Of a DNA stretch of 44,162 nucleotides, positions 15,666 to 24,664 are shown in pieces; position 1 is the stretch's first letter, and each line of letters starts with the position of its first letter. The stretch spans positions 1-44,162 of the forward strand of contig CAMYNQ010000009.1 of the NCBI GenBank assembly GCA_947259785.1, in the 5' to 3' direction. The stretch comes from an uncultured Chromatiaceae bacterium. Lineage in GTDB: Bacteria; Pseudomonadota; Gammaproteobacteria; Tenderiales; Tenderiaceae. Below the pieces are notes generated by a model. That model was not told the origin of the DNA, did no database searches, and saw only the letters and a list, made by a program, of their open reading frames with translations. A program made the position numbers and the translations under genes.

Positions 15666-17046
15666 ATGGAAAATATTTTGACGGACCTGAATGCCCTCTT
15701 GGCAGTTGATGCGCGGCGTCTTCTGGAAGCGGACATGATCTTCCGCATCGTACTTCAAATCTTGTTGTTGATTGCGTCGGCTTTTTTTCAGGTTCCGAGA
15801 CGGCCTTGTTTTCACTGTCGCGTCTCGATATGCAGAAACTGCGGCGTGAGAAGCATCACCGTTTCGACACGTTGCATGATCTGTTGGAGCGTCCGTGCCA
15901 GTTGATCATCTCCATCCTCTGCGGTAACGAAATCATCAATGTCGCAGCGACGGCCAATATGGCCGGTATTCTTGTGGTGCTTTATGGTGTAGAGGTAGGC
16001 GGGTTGCTGAATGTGTTTATCATGGTGCCGCTGTTATTGCTGTTCGGTGAGGTAACGCCAAAGACCATCGCCATTTCCGATCCGGTCAAGGTTAGCACGC
16101 GTATTATCGCGCTTCCGCTAACGATTTGGGTGAAACTCATCACGCCGTTTCGCTGGGTGATTCGCCTGGTATCAGATCGCGTTACCACCTGGATTGTCGG
16201 TGAGGAGACAGCGGCGGAGAACATTCTCCAGGTGGATGAGTTTCGTACCCTGGTGGACGAGGTGGCCAAGGGCGGTGACCTCAGCGCAAGAGAACGCGCC
16301 TTGATCTATCAACTGCTCGATGCCGGTACCACTGAGGTAATTGAAATCATGATTCCACGCACTCAAGTGGCATTCATCGAAGCGGATACGCCGGTGGTGG
16401 AAATTGTTAACCAAGTCCGTTCCTTGCGGCATACACGCTTACCCGTCTGCCGCGGCAATCGGGATAACCTGATCGGCTTTATTCACGCGGAAGATATCCT
16501 GAAGCGATTATTGGATGATATGGATTTCAATACTCTTACACTGGAAGAGTATTGAAATCCCCTGTCATCGTGCCACCCACCAAAAAGGTGGATGAGATGT
16601 TTGATTTTTTTCTCGATCACAAGGTGCAGGCGGCAGCGGTACTGAATGAATTCGGTGGCATTGATGGGTTGGTGACGCTGAAAAGCGTGCTCAGCTTTAT
16701 CTTTGGTGCAATCACCCCTGAAACGCTCCCCCAAACCTTCTTAGCCCAACAAGGAGGGAATATTTTTGAGGTGGCGGGGGGAATGAAACTGACCACCTTT
16801 AACGACCTGACCAATTTCGGTATTTATGACCCGCGCATGACAACCATCGGTGGTGTCGTGTTGCGGTCGCTCGACCGGCTGCCGCAGGTGGGTGATGTTA
16901 TTACCATCGAAGGCGTTGAACTGACAGTGCTTGAAATGGAAGGTAACCGCATCGTCCGCTTGAGTGCCGGCAAGCGGCGTAGTGGAGAAGCAGAGACTAC
17001 GCCTGGTGAGCAGCATGAAAATGCCGGTTTGGATGAAATCGGTTAG
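15666..17046 (+). pseudogene. CNNM/CorC (HlyC/CorC family) gene broken by two single-base frameshifts
   Basis: Three consecutive frames together encode one CorC-type protein of about 460 aa. The reading starts at 15666, loses frame at the T7 run 15782-15788 (one more T would restore SAFFSGSETALFSLS), continues to TGA at 16553-16555 (one more T after TAT would restore LEEYLKSPVIVPPTKK), then runs to 17046. Domains present are the CNNM membrane domain, CBS pair (MIPRTQVAFIEADTP and later) and CorC_HlyC domain (EVAGGMKLTTFNDL). Both lesions are a missing T, so assembly error is possible. The second break leaves a TTGA overlap that could permit restart. Confidence 0.8.
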
Positions 17047-17058
17047 CGGGGTGATCAG

Positions 17059-18321
17059 ATGGATATCGTACTAATTGTTCTGGCGATGGTGGCGCTGCTC
17101 CTGCTGCAGGGCTTTTTTTCCGGTTCCGAGATCGCGCTGGTGCATGCCGATCGCCTGAGACTTCAGCACCTGTCCAACCAGGGAAATCGCGGCGCCGCGC
17201 TTGTGTTGAAGTTGTTTCGCCGGCCGGAGATACTATTGGGCACCACCCTGGTCGGTACCAATCTGTCGCTAGTAGCGCTGACTACGCTGGGCACCATCTT
17301 GATGATCCGTTTTTTTGGCGACTACGGCGATCTATATGCCTTTTTGATATTCACGCCGCTGTTTCTTATTTTTGGTGAGGTGGTGCCTAAAAGCGCCTAC
17401 CAGCAAAAGGCGGAAACCCTGGCCCCTGCCATTGTCTATCCAATGCGGTTTTTTTCCTGGCTGTTTTACCCGGTGGTATTCGTTTTTTCGTGGGGTGCGC
17501 GCATGGCGGCCCGCTTAGCCGGAGTGGATATGGCCCACCGGGAATTATATGTGAACCGCGAGCAGATACGCAGTGTGATCGAGATGACCGAGCGGGGCGC
17601 TAACATCGAAGTTTTTGACCGCGACCGTATTATGCGCGTTGTCCGTTACGCGGATGTCACCGTCGGCGATGTAATGATCCCAATTACTGAAATGATCACG
17701 CTTGGCGTTCATCAGACAACCCACCAAGCAATACATCTGGCGCGGCAGCGGGCCCATTTCCGCCTGCCTGTCTACGAGGATGAGCATAACCAGATTGTTG
17801 GCGTTGTCAGTTTTACCATCTGGGAACTGATGGACCCGGAATTATCCCAACAACCGCTATCCGATTTCATCCGGCCTGCCCACTATGTAACTGAACACCA
17901 GCCGTTGGATGAACTGTTGCCGCTCTTGCAGCAGCGCAAGGATCATATGGCTGTCGTAGTCGACGAGTTCGGCTCTGCTGTCGGCATGGTTACCCAGGAA
18001 GACATTCTGGAGGAAGTGGTCGGAGAAGTGATGAATGTCGGTTACACTTTTGAAGGCTATCTGCCGCGGCAAAAATACCATATCGAGCAGATAGAAAGTG
18101 ACGCCTTTCGCATGGATGGCCGTGTGCCTGTCAGCGAAGTAAATGCCGTTCTCGATGTGGCGCTCTCATCTGCGGAAGCGCATACGGTTGGCGGAATGGT
18201 GATCGCGCATCTGCGCCATATCCCGGTAAAAGGCGAATCCGTAATCCAGGCGGGTTATCGTTTTATTGTTGAAGAAGTGAACGAACTCGGTATTCAAAGC
18301 TTGCGTGTAGATCGCATATAG
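17059..18321 (+). CDS. HlyC/CorC family (CNNM-CBS-CorC) ion transporter
   Basis: A complete 420-aa protein: membrane domain with QGFFSGSEIALVHADRLRLQ and FGEVVPKSAYQQ in the first 150 residues, CBS pair (VTVGDVMIPITEMITL, MAVVVDEFGSAVGMVTQEDIL) and a C-terminal CorC_HlyC domain (DAFRMDGRVPVSEVNAVL). The family handles Mg2+/Co2+ homeostasis, probably as a Na+-coupled exporter. The gene starts 12 nt after the broken paralogue and ends before a strong terminator, closing the plus-strand ion-transport run. Confidence 0.92.
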   Translation: MDIVLIVLAMVALLLLQGFFSGSEIALVHADRLRLQHLSNQGNRGAALVLKLFRRPEILLGTTLVGTNLSLVALTTLGTILMIRFFGDYGDLYAFLIFTPLFLIFGEVVPKSAYQQKAETLAPAIVYPMRFFSWLFYPVVFVFSWGARMAARLAGVDMAHRELYVNREQIRSVIEMTERGANIEVFDRDRIMRVVRYADVTVGDVMIPITEMITLGVHQTTHQAIHLARQRAHFRLPVYEDEHNQIVGVVSFTIWELMDPELSQQPLSDFIRPAHYVTEHQPLDELLPLLQQRKDHMAVVVDEFGSAVGMVTQEDILEEVVGEVMNVGYTFEGYLPRQKYHIEQIESDAFRMDGRVPVSEVNAVLDVALSSAEAHTVGGMVIAHLRHIPVKGESVIQAGYRFIVEEVNELGIQSLRVDRI

Positions 18322-18342
18322 GAAATGCACCCCGGAGGAACA

Positions 18343-18380
18343 GGCAGGCATGCGATAGTATCGCATGCCTGCCTTTCTTT
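18343..18380 (+). terminator. strong Rho-independent terminator after the CorC gene
   Basis: A near-perfect inverted repeat, GGCAGGCATGCGATA with TATCGCATGCCTGCC (18343-18373), gives a stem of about 13 bp with a short loop, followed by TTTCTTT. It lies 21 nt after the CorC stop. It also separates this unit from the convergent hsp20 gene. Confidence 0.88.
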
Positions 18381-18393
18381 CCGAGGTCCACGG

Positions 18394-18903
18394 TTATTCA
18401 ACCTTAATCTTTTTGCGGCTGGGCTTTTCCGTTTTTGGCAAAGTCAGTTCAAGTACGCCATCTTTGAACTTGGCTTTTGCCTTGTCGGCATTAATCGCCG
18501 TCGGCAGGGTAATCGAACGCGAAAAGCTGCCGCAGGCGATCTCGTGCCGGTAGTAATCACCCGCCTCTTCTTTCTCCTCGCGTGAGGATTCGGCTTTGAA
18601 CGTGATTGTATTTTCCGAAACGTCGACATCCAAGTCATTTTTGTCAACGCCGGGAAGCTCGGCCTTGACCAGGATATGGTCATCGCAATCGACTACATCC
18701 ACCCTTGGGGTACGCCCTTCAAACGGCATAGCCGATACCGAGTGCGATGGCCAGAACGGTTGAAGCCAGCCACGGTTAAGCATGTTTTGTTCGAGTTCGG
18801 CGAAATACCGATCTAACTCGTCAAAGGGGGTTAGCCCGCGAGAGACTTGTGGAGTGCTGGAGGGTGCTTTTTCCATTGCTTTACGTTTATCTGAATGCAG
18901 CAT
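18394..18903 (-). CDS. Hsp20/alpha-crystallin family small heat-shock protein
   Basis: A 169-aa sHsp. The alpha-crystallin domain spans about residues 60-160 (TPRVDVVDCDDHILVKAELPGVDKNDLDVDV, then YRHEIACGSFSRSITLP and GVLELTLPK). The N-terminal 50 residues are variable, with aromatic residues (WLQPFWPSHS), as usual for substrate binding. It holds unfolded proteins in an ATP-independent way. It is divergent from groES, so the two promoters share the 18904-19090 region with the palindrome at 19008. Ribosome site GGGAGA precedes the ATG at 18903. Confidence 0.94.
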   Translation of the reverse strand: MLHSDKRKAMEKAPSSTPQVSRGLTPFDELDRYFAELEQNMLNRGWLQPFWPSHSVSAMPFEGRTPRVDVVDCDDHILVKAELPGVDKNDLDVDVSENTITFKAESSREEKEEAGDYYRHEIACGSFSRSITLPTAINADKAKAKFKDGVLELTLPKTEKPSRKKIKVE

Positions 18904-19007
18904 TTTGGTTATCTCCCTTCGTTGGGTGTGGGATGAACGCCCGGAAATATTGCCCCGGTACTTAAACGCTTTCTAGTTGAATTCTCGGCGTATAAATGGC
19001 GTCTGAA

Positions 19008-19023
19008 TGTAACCAAAGTTACA
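19008..19023. promoter_or_regulatory. palindromic operator TGTAACCAAAGTTACA upstream of groES
   Basis: A 16-bp dyad, TGTAAC-N4-GTTACA, in the hsp20/groES divergent region. Fourteen of 16 bases match the operator at 22142. A GATGAT box at 19046-19051 would put the dyad centre near -42 of the groES promoter, the position of a class II activator of the Crp/Fnr type. Confidence 0.6.
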
Positions 19024-19090
19024 GCTTGACGTCTTTTAACAGGAGGATGATTCTAAGGAAGAAGTGTTTCAAGGGGGGGGGAAGCAGGAA

Positions 19091-19381
19091 ATGAAGATCC
19101 GGCCATTACACGATTATGTCATTGTTCGCCGAGCAGAAGAGGCCCACCTGTCAGAGGGTGGAATCGTCATTCCAGACACTGCGGCGGAAAAACCGGAGCA
19201 GGGTGAGGTTGTCGGGGTTGGCAAGGGTAGCCTGCTAGCCGGCGGCAAGCTAGTGCCTTTAAGCGTTACGGTGGGAGATAAGGTTCTATTTGGAAAATAC
19301 AGCGGCACTGAAATCAATTTGGAGAACGAAGCCCTGTTGGTCATGCATGAGTCCGATATATTGGCCGCGCTGGACCTTTAG
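19091..19381 (+). CDS. groES: GroES co-chaperonin
   Basis: A 96-aa Hsp10. It has the N-terminal [14 protein letters not shown], a mobile-loop region ([16 protein letters not shown]) that contacts GroEL, and the C-terminal [14 protein letters not shown]. The frame extends nine codons upstream, but homology starts at the ATG at 19091. A run of nine G (19073-19081) stands where the ribosome site should be. It is followed 25 nt later by groEL, the usual order. This pair is probably a stress-associated second copy rather than the housekeeping one, judged only by its setting. Confidence 0.93.
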   Translation: MKIRPLHDYVIVRRAEEAHLSEGGIVIPDTAAEKPEQGEVVGVGKGSLLAGGKLVPLSVTVGDKVLFGKYSGTEINLENEALLVMHESDILAALDL

Positions 19382-19406
19382 CCCATTCACATTCGGAGAA
19401 CTGGCG

Positions 19407-21038
19407 ATGACTGCAAAACAGATTTTATTCGGCGCCGAGGCGCGTGAGTGCATGGCGCGCGGTGCAACGATTCTTGCCCGTGCGGTGAAGGCGACGCTTG
19501 GGCCGCGCGGCCGCAACGTCGTGATAAAAAAGCCCTTCGGCGCTCCGGCAGTGACCAAGGACGGCGTTTCCGTCGCTAAGGAGATCACCCTCCCGGACGA
19601 ATTCGAGGACATGGGTGCTCAAATGGTGAAAGAGGTGGCAGCCCATACTTCGGAGCTTGCCGGCGACGGTACCACCACAGCGACGGTGTTGGCCGAGTCG
19701 ATGTTTGTCGAAGGGCTCAAAGCGGTGGCCGCGGGAATGAATCCGATGGACCTGAAACGGGGAATCGATTGCGCCACCAACGCCGTGGTGGAAGAGTTGA
19801 AGGGAATATCCATCCCCTGTGAAACTAGCAAGGCCATCGCCCAGGTGGGCACCATCTCCGCCAATCTGGATGCGGCCATCGGCCAGTTAATTGCCGATGC
19901 AATGGAAAAAGTGGGCAAGGAGGGCGTCATTACCGTTGAAGAGGGTTCCGGCCTGGAAAATTCATTGGAGGTGGTGGAGGGGATGCAGTTCGATCGTGGT
20001 TATCTGTCACCCTATTTCGTCAATAAGCCCGATGAAATGTGCGCCGAACTGGAGGAGCCCTATATCCTGCTCTATGACAAGAAGCTCTCCAATATCCGCG
20101 ACCTGCTGCCAGTGCTTGAAACGGTGGCCAAATCCGGCAAGCTGCTGTTAATTGTCGCCGAAGAGGTGGAGGGCGAGGCACTGGCAACACTGGTGGTCAA
20201 TAACATACGCGGCATAATCAAAGTGGCGGCGGTCAAGGCGCCGGGATTTGGCGACCGGCGCAAGGCGATGCTAAAGGATATCGCCATTGTCACGGGTGGT
20301 CAGCTGATCTCGGAAGAGCTGGGGCTTAGCCTGGATAAAGTGACCCTCGACGATATGGGAACGGCAAACAAAGTGGTCGTCAGTAAGGATGAAACCACGA
20401 TTGTAGGCGGCAATGGTGCGATTGAAGAGATTCAGGCCCGTGTCGCTCAGCTGCGTAAAGAGATTGAGGACGCCAGTTCCGATTACGACAAAGAAAAGCT
20501 TCAGGAGCGGGTCGCCAAACTGGCGGGCGGCGTGGCAGTCATCAAAATCGGCGCCGCCACCGAAATCGCCATGAAAGAGAAGAAGGACCGTATTGACGAT
20601 GCCCTGCACGCCACGCGCGCCGCTGTGGAGGAAGGGGTGGTGCCCGGTGGCGGTGTCGCGCTGGTGCGCGCTTTGCAAGCGGTGCAGCGAAAGGGGTTGA
20701 AGGGTGACAACCATGATCAGGAGATCGGCATTAAAATTGTGTTCAGGGCTATCGAACAGCCATTACGTGAGATTGTCGCCAATGCCGGAAAAGAACCTTC
20801 CGTAGTGCTCAACAAGGTCAAAGAAGGTGAGGCCAATTTCGGCTACAACGCACAGAGTGAGGCGTATGGCGACATGATGGAAATGGGCGTGCTCGATCCC
20901 ACAAAAGTTGTGCGTGTCGCCTTGCAAAACGCCTCCTCCATTGCCGGGTTGATGATCACCACCGAGGCGACCGTTGCCGAGTTGCCGGAGGAGGGGAAGA
21001 CGGGTGTACCCAATATGGGTGAAATGGGAATGATATAG
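19407..21038 (+). CDS. groEL: GroEL chaperonin (60 kDa)
   Basis: A 543-aa GroEL. It has N-terminal [15 protein letters not shown], the ATP-site motif [12 protein letters not shown] (about residue 86), [18 protein letters not shown] in the apical domain and [10 protein letters not shown] in the equatorial domain. The frame is open for 39 codons upstream inside groES, but the ATG at 19407 with CGGAGAA upstream is clearly the start. The C-terminus ends NMGEMGMI and lacks the repeated GGM tail of typical GroEL, which projects into the folding cavity. It forms the 14-mer folding chamber with GroES. Confidence 0.94.
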   Translation: MTAKQILFGAEARECMARGATILARAVKATLGPRGRNVVIKKPFGAPAVTKDGVSVAKEITLPDEFEDMGAQMVKEVAAHTSELAGDGTTTATVLAESMFVEGLKAVAAGMNPMDLKRGIDCATNAVVEELKGISIPCETSKAIAQVGTISANLDAAIGQLIADAMEKVGKEGVITVEEGSGLENSLEVVEGMQFDRGYLSPYFVNKPDEMCAELEEPYILLYDKKLSNIRDLLPVLETVAKSGKLLLIVAEEVEGEALATLVVNNIRGIIKVAAVKAPGFGDRRKAMLKDIAIVTGGQLISEELGLSLDKVTLDDMGTANKVVVSKDETTIVGGNGAIEEIQARVAQLRKEIEDASSDYDKEKLQERVAKLAGGVAVIKIGAATEIAMKEKKDRIDDALHATRAAVEEGVVPGGGVALVRALQAVQRKGLKGDNHDQEIGIKIVFRAIEQPLREIVANAGKEPSVVLNKVKEGEANFGYNAQSEAYGDMMEMGVLDPTKVVRVALQNASSIAGLMITTEATVAELPEEGKTGVPNMGEMGMI

Positions 21039-21295
21039 CCCAGGCAGGCCGGCTTAGCTGGCTTGATCTGTGATCACAGGTTTCACCGTGTATTTTTAAT
21101 TCCCCGCCTTATCTCAAAGGATGTGACTACCATCTTAAAAATATTCTTTTATCCGGCCCTTGGGCGGTAAAACAAGGCAGTGCTTGCTTTGCATGTGTAT
21201 CACTTTCGGACTATTTTTAAAACGTAACAAAATGACAGCGTTGAGGTTGACGGATTTATCCACCGGACTGGATAGGTGAAGGGAAGGGGAATAAT

Positions 21296-22066
21296 ATGGA
21301 TCATGGTTTGGCAGCGGCGGAAACGAAGCCTCAATCTTATGTCGCAATGCAGTCCATTCTGGATTATAAGCGCTTGTGTGGATCGCCCTTGTTCATGGGG
21401 GTCGACGATCAAACGCTCCTGAATATGTTGCCGGTGATGCAACGCGAGCGCTGGCCGCGGGGGTATTGCTTCAATAAACCTGATCAAACAGGGAAACGGT
21501 TTTATCTATTACTAAAAGGCCGTGTCAAAATTGGACGGCTTCGGCCTGAGAACGGGCGGGAGTTGACCTTGTTCCTGCTTGGCCTGGGGGAGGGGTTCAA
21601 TGTCCTGAATTTGATTGACGGCGGCGGCCACGATTTGCAAATCACTGCGCTGGATGAGATTGAAGTGTTGTCGGCGCCGGTCGAAAGATGGCTGGGCTGG
21701 ATGGAGCAATATTCGATGTTACGAAGCGCAATGGCCAATGTTGCCGCGACCTATATTGAGCGGCTTAGTGAGTTGGCTGGTGAGCTGGCGCTTGACGACA
21801 CCATGACACGGCTGGCGCATCTATTGTTGCGCTATTTCGATAGTTCATCACACGGGCTTGGTCTGATTCACGATCTGCCCCAGGAGGAGCTGGCGAATAT
21901 GATCGGTACGGTGCGCCCTGTTATAGCCCGCCTGTTGGGCGAGCTGCGGCGCGATGGCGCGATCGACACTGTCAATGGGAAGTTGCACGTGTCTGATTTT
22001 CAGCGGCTTTTGGAAAAGGCGGACAGGCAGCAGGGGAGTCAGCGGGTGGCCCGTTTGCGCGGATAA
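21296..22066 (+). CDS. Crp/Fnr-family transcriptional regulator
   Basis: A 256-aa regulator. Residues about 25-145 form the cyclic-nucleotide-like sensor beta-barrel (GSPLFMGVDDQTLLNMLPVM, then YLLLKGRVKIGRLRPENGREL). A dimer helix follows, then a winged helix-turn-helix with PQEELANMIGTVRPVIARLLGEL as the recognition part. The usual FNR/Crp recognition residues (E-x-x-S-R) are replaced by V-R-P-V-I-A-R, so the operator should differ from TTGAT/TGTGA. No N-terminal cysteine cluster of FNR type is seen, so no iron-sulfur sensing is predicted. It sits between groEL and the DUF2934 gene, each of which has a TGTAAC-type dyad upstream of its transcription unit. Confidence 0.9.
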   Translation: MDHGLAAAETKPQSYVAMQSILDYKRLCGSPLFMGVDDQTLLNMLPVMQRERWPRGYCFNKPDQTGKRFYLLLKGRVKIGRLRPENGRELTLFLLGLGEGFNVLNLIDGGGHDLQITALDEIEVLSAPVERWLGWMEQYSMLRSAMANVAATYIERLSELAGELALDDTMTRLAHLLLRYFDSSSHGLGLIHDLPQEELANMIGTVRPVIARLLGELRRDGAIDTVNGKLHVSDFQRLLEKADRQQGSQRVARLRG

Positions 22067-22141
22067 TACCTTGCTATTCTAAGGCGTTCGTGAACGCTCT
22101 ATTGGGTTATCCGTTTCTCTCAATATTTTCATACTCCTATC

Positions 22142-22157
22142 TGTAACCAGGGTTACA
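22142..22157. promoter_or_regulatory. palindromic operator TGTAACCAGGGTTACA upstream of the DUF2934 gene
   Basis: A perfect dyad (18 bp when extended by one base on each side). A TAATCT box at 22179-22184 places the dyad centre at -41.5, the classic class II position for Crp/Fnr proteins. It is nearly identical to the site at 19008. Confidence 0.65.
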
Positions 22158-22244
22158 GTCAGATACGGCTGAGTGCCTTAATCTTAAGAAGCTGGTCTTG
22201 TCCAGAGAGAGTTTATGAACACCAATTGTAAAAGGAGATGCAAG

Positions 22245-22448
22245 ATGGCTACTTCAAGGCAGAAATCAACGCCAGAACCGACTGGCAAGGCAATATCAAA
22301 ACGTGAAACTGCTCCGGTCGTGGAGCGTCAAAAAAAGGTGAGTGAAGCAGCCTACTATTTGGCTGAACAGCGTGGATTCAGCGCAGGTGATGAACTGGGC
22401 GACTGGCTGCAGGCCGAGCAACAAATTGATGCCACTTTCTCGCAGTAG
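22245..22448 (+). CDS. DUF2934 domain-containing small protein
   Basis: A 67-aa basic protein whose C-terminal half (SEAAYYLAEQRGFSAGDELGDWLQAEQQI) is the DUF2934 motif. The function is unknown. The family is common near stress and chaperone genes in proteobacteria. The frame is open from an ATG at 22215, but AAAAGGAGAT stands directly before the ATG at 22245, making that the start. It precedes the PilZ gene by 12 nt. Confidence 0.85.
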   Translation: MATSRQKSTPEPTGKAISKRETAPVVERQKKVSEAAYYLAEQRGFSAGDELGDWLQAEQQIDATFSQ

Positions 22449-22460
22449 GAATATCCGCTC

Positions 22461-22823
22461 ATGGAGCACCGGTGGCATAAACGGGTATCGATAGATACGA
22501 CGGTAAGGCTGATAATAGGCGGGAGAATAGCGGCTGTAAGCCGGGCGATGGAAATTGGCACGGGCGGGGTTAGTATTCATAACCCGGGGCTCAAGTTGCG
22601 GCGTTATCAAATAATCGATATTGATTTCATCAAGGATGCTTATCCTAAGAATATTAACGCCTGCAGCCGGGCCATGGTTATTCACACTACCTCCGATATT
22701 ATTGGATTTATGTTTACCACCGGGTTTTCCGTGGATGCCTTTGTCAATCAAACGAGCAGAAGACCACAACATGTCGGTCCAGCCAATATGCTAAAAGTTG
22801 GTGCACCTGATCCTGATGCCTGA
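22461..22823 (+). CDS. PilZ domain protein (putative c-di-GMP binding)
   Basis: A 120-aa protein built of one PilZ domain. The first c-di-GMP motif RxxxR is present (RWHKR, residues 4-8). The second, usually D/N-x-S-x-x-G, reads EIGTGG, a partial match, so c-di-GMP binding is likely but unproven. It follows the DUF2934 gene by 12 nt and is convergent with the second CPA2 antiporter. A pathway role cannot be read from the context beyond possible coupling of the stress unit to c-di-GMP. Confidence 0.72.
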   Translation: MEHRWHKRVSIDTTVRLIIGGRIAAVSRAMEIGTGGVSIHNPGLKLRRYQIIDIDFIKDAYPKNINACSRAMVIHTTSDIIGFMFTTGFSVDAFVNQTSRRPQHVGPANMLKVGAPDPDA

Positions 22824-23016
22824 ACCTCACCCATAATGGAAAGTATGGATGGGGAGCTTGAGGATGTGATCCTGAATTAGGAGAAATGGGGCTGTTGTTA
22901 TTTCAACAACGCTAGTTACGGTCACGGTAGATGCATTGATTATGGTGGTGAACTGTTGCGTTGTGAAATGGGAGTATGGGTAATAGAAAGTTGACTGCAG
23001 ATTGTGAACAGGGAAG

Positions 23017-24201
23017 TTAACTTGAATTTGCCGGTTGAGTCGTGGAAGGAGTGCGTCCCAAAACGTGTTTGATGAACATAATCCACGGCGGACTGATTAG
23101 TAGCGAAATGGAAATCACCGCTACTGTCATCTGGTAGCCATAGTCAGATATAATGTGCGCCTGGATACCCACAGCCGCGAGCACAAAGCTGAACTCCCCA
23201 ATCTGCGACAGCATGGTGCCCGCGTAGAGGCTATCGCGCCAGTTTTCTCCCAGCGCTCGTAAGATTGCTCCGTTGATAAAGGTGTTGGTTATGATGACCA
23301 GCAATACCAATGCGCTGATTTGTACCCAGTGTTGTTGAATAAATTCCAGATTGACTAACATTCCGATAGAGACAAAAAACAACGCCACAAAAACAACGCG
23401 GAATGATTCCAAACTATGGTGCACCCACTGTGTCTCTTTAGCCGCACCGATAATCATTCCTGCTACAAATGCCCCCAGTGCGGTGGATAACCCTGCCAAC
23501 CCTGTCAGCAATGACAAGCCTAAACAGATTGCCAATGCAGCGAATATCTGTATTTCGTGATCGTCACGAAGCAGGTTGCTTAAAGGCAGTCGGATGGTCT
23601 CTTTTAAGGCAATGTAAACAACAATGCTGCCAATGGCAATGGCGCCAATGAGTTGTAACCAAATATTGCCTGCGTCGGTTTGGCTATCCCCCATAGCGGC
23701 CAAAATCATTAACATCGGTATGATGGCTAAATCTTGGGCAAGCAGAATAACCAATACATTTTGGCCGACTTTTGAGTCGAACTCCTGCCAGTCCTGCAAC
23801 AGTTTTAGAACCACTGCGGTACTGCTAAGACTGATGACAAACCCCATTAAAATAATGCGTTCAAACGGCCACTCCAGATAGGCACCTAAAGGCCATACCA
23901 CACCCACACTAATAACTATTTGCAGGGTGGTGCCAATGACGGCTACTTTCCAGTTGTCGATCAGTTTACGTGGTGTCACCTCCATACCTATGAAGAAAAG
24001 TAACAAGACGACGCCAATAGCCCCTAAGCGTCCAAGCAGCGCTTCATCCTCAACAAAGGCTATACCATGCGGCCCTAAAATAACGCCCGCAATTAAGTAA
24101 CCAATAACGTAAGGCTGGCGAATGTAGCGTAGAAATATGCCCAGCACCAAAACCGCAAGGATCGCGCCAACCAGGTAAGGCATGATGGGGTCTAGGTGCA
24201 T
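23017..24201 (-). CDS. CPA2-family cation:proton antiporter (KefB-like membrane domain)
   Basis: A 394-aa protein with about 12 membrane segments. Family marks are RYIRQPYVIGYLIAGVILGP at the N-terminus, GQNVLVILLAQDLAIIPMLMILA around residue 150 (with the ion-site Asp) and GTMLSQIGEFSFVLAAVG near the C-terminus. Like the antiporter at 9266 it lacks an RCK domain, but the two are clearly different subgroups. It would exchange K+ or Na+ for H+. Start ATG at 24201 with GAGGAA upstream. It is the last gene of the minus-strand metabolic/ion operon, 60 nt after the DUF1622 gene. Confidence 0.92.
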   Translation of the reverse strand: MHLDPIMPYLVGAILAVLVLGIFLRYIRQPYVIGYLIAGVILGPHGIAFVEDEALLGRLGAIGVVLLLFFIGMEVTPRKLIDNWKVAVIGTTLQIVISVGVVWPLGAYLEWPFERIILMGFVISLSSTAVVLKLLQDWQEFDSKVGQNVLVILLAQDLAIIPMLMILAAMGDSQTDAGNIWLQLIGAIAIGSIVVYIALKETIRLPLSNLLRDDHEIQIFAALAICLGLSLLTGLAGLSTALGAFVAGMIIGAAKETQWVHHSLESFRVVFVALFFVSIGMLVNLEFIQQHWVQISALVLLVIITNTFINGAILRALGENWRDSLYAGTMLSQIGEFSFVLAAVGIQAHIISDYGYQMTVAVISISLLISPPWIMFIKHVLGRTPSTTQPANSS

Positions 24202-24261
24202 TGCTATTATTCCTCGTGTACTCAGCGCGAGTATAGTGAAGCGCTTTACCGTTGAATAGCA

Positions 24262-24636
24262 TTATTTTTCTGTATTAGCCTGTGTGTCTGGGCAACTTTG
24301 GGGTTGCCACGGCCAACGGCCTTCCACCTCAAGAAATAGCGTTAGACTAAGTACGGTACGAATAAGAATAATCAACCCCAATATGGCAATATTTTCCAAT
24401 GTGTCGGATACAATCACAGTGCGAATAATGTCTCCGGCAATAAGAAACTCAAGCCCCAATATAATTGAACGACCAAGTGTAGTGCGGAAAACTTTATAAC
24501 GGACTTCGTTGGCTTCATGTCGTTTAGACACAAGCGCATGAAAACTTGCGATTGTCGCGCCGACCAAGATGATTAGTACACCCACCGCTTCGATCCCATA
24601 GCCAATAATTGCGATGAACTCTTTAAACTGATCCAT
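24262..24636 (-). CDS. DUF1622 family membrane protein
   Basis: A 124-aa protein with three hydrophobic segments. The conserved core LGRSIILGLEFLIAGDIIRTV and LIILIRTVLSLTLFLEVEGRWPW matches DUF1622. The function is unknown. It lies between the phosphorylase and the CPA2 antiporter in the same orientation (28 nt and 60 nt gaps), so it may be an accessory membrane protein for ion transport; that is inference. Confidence 0.85.
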   Translation of the reverse strand: MDQFKEFIAIIGYGIEAVGVLIILVGATIASFHALVSKRHEANEVRYKVFRTTLGRSIILGLEFLIAGDIIRTVIVSDTLENIAILGLIILIRTVLSLTLFLEVEGRWPWQPQSCPDTQANTEK

Positions 24637-24664
24637 GCGTATAGCCCTGCCTCAAATGCTTCTG

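Noticed and set aside
18325-18585. 86-codon frame beginning at the terminator and running antisense to hsp20
   Set aside because: It is made of terminator sequence and the reverse of hsp20 coding sequence and has no independent support.
21068-21079. CTGTGATCACAG palindrome after groEL as a Crp or Fnr site
   Set aside because: The half-sites overlap without the six-base (Crp) or four-base (Fnr) spacing, and it stands more than 200 nt before the regulator gene. The TGTAAC dyads are better operator candidates.
22893-22909. GTTGTT/AACAAC hairpin between the PilZ and CPA2 genes as a terminator
   Set aside because: The stem is short and AT-rich and has no T tract on either strand.
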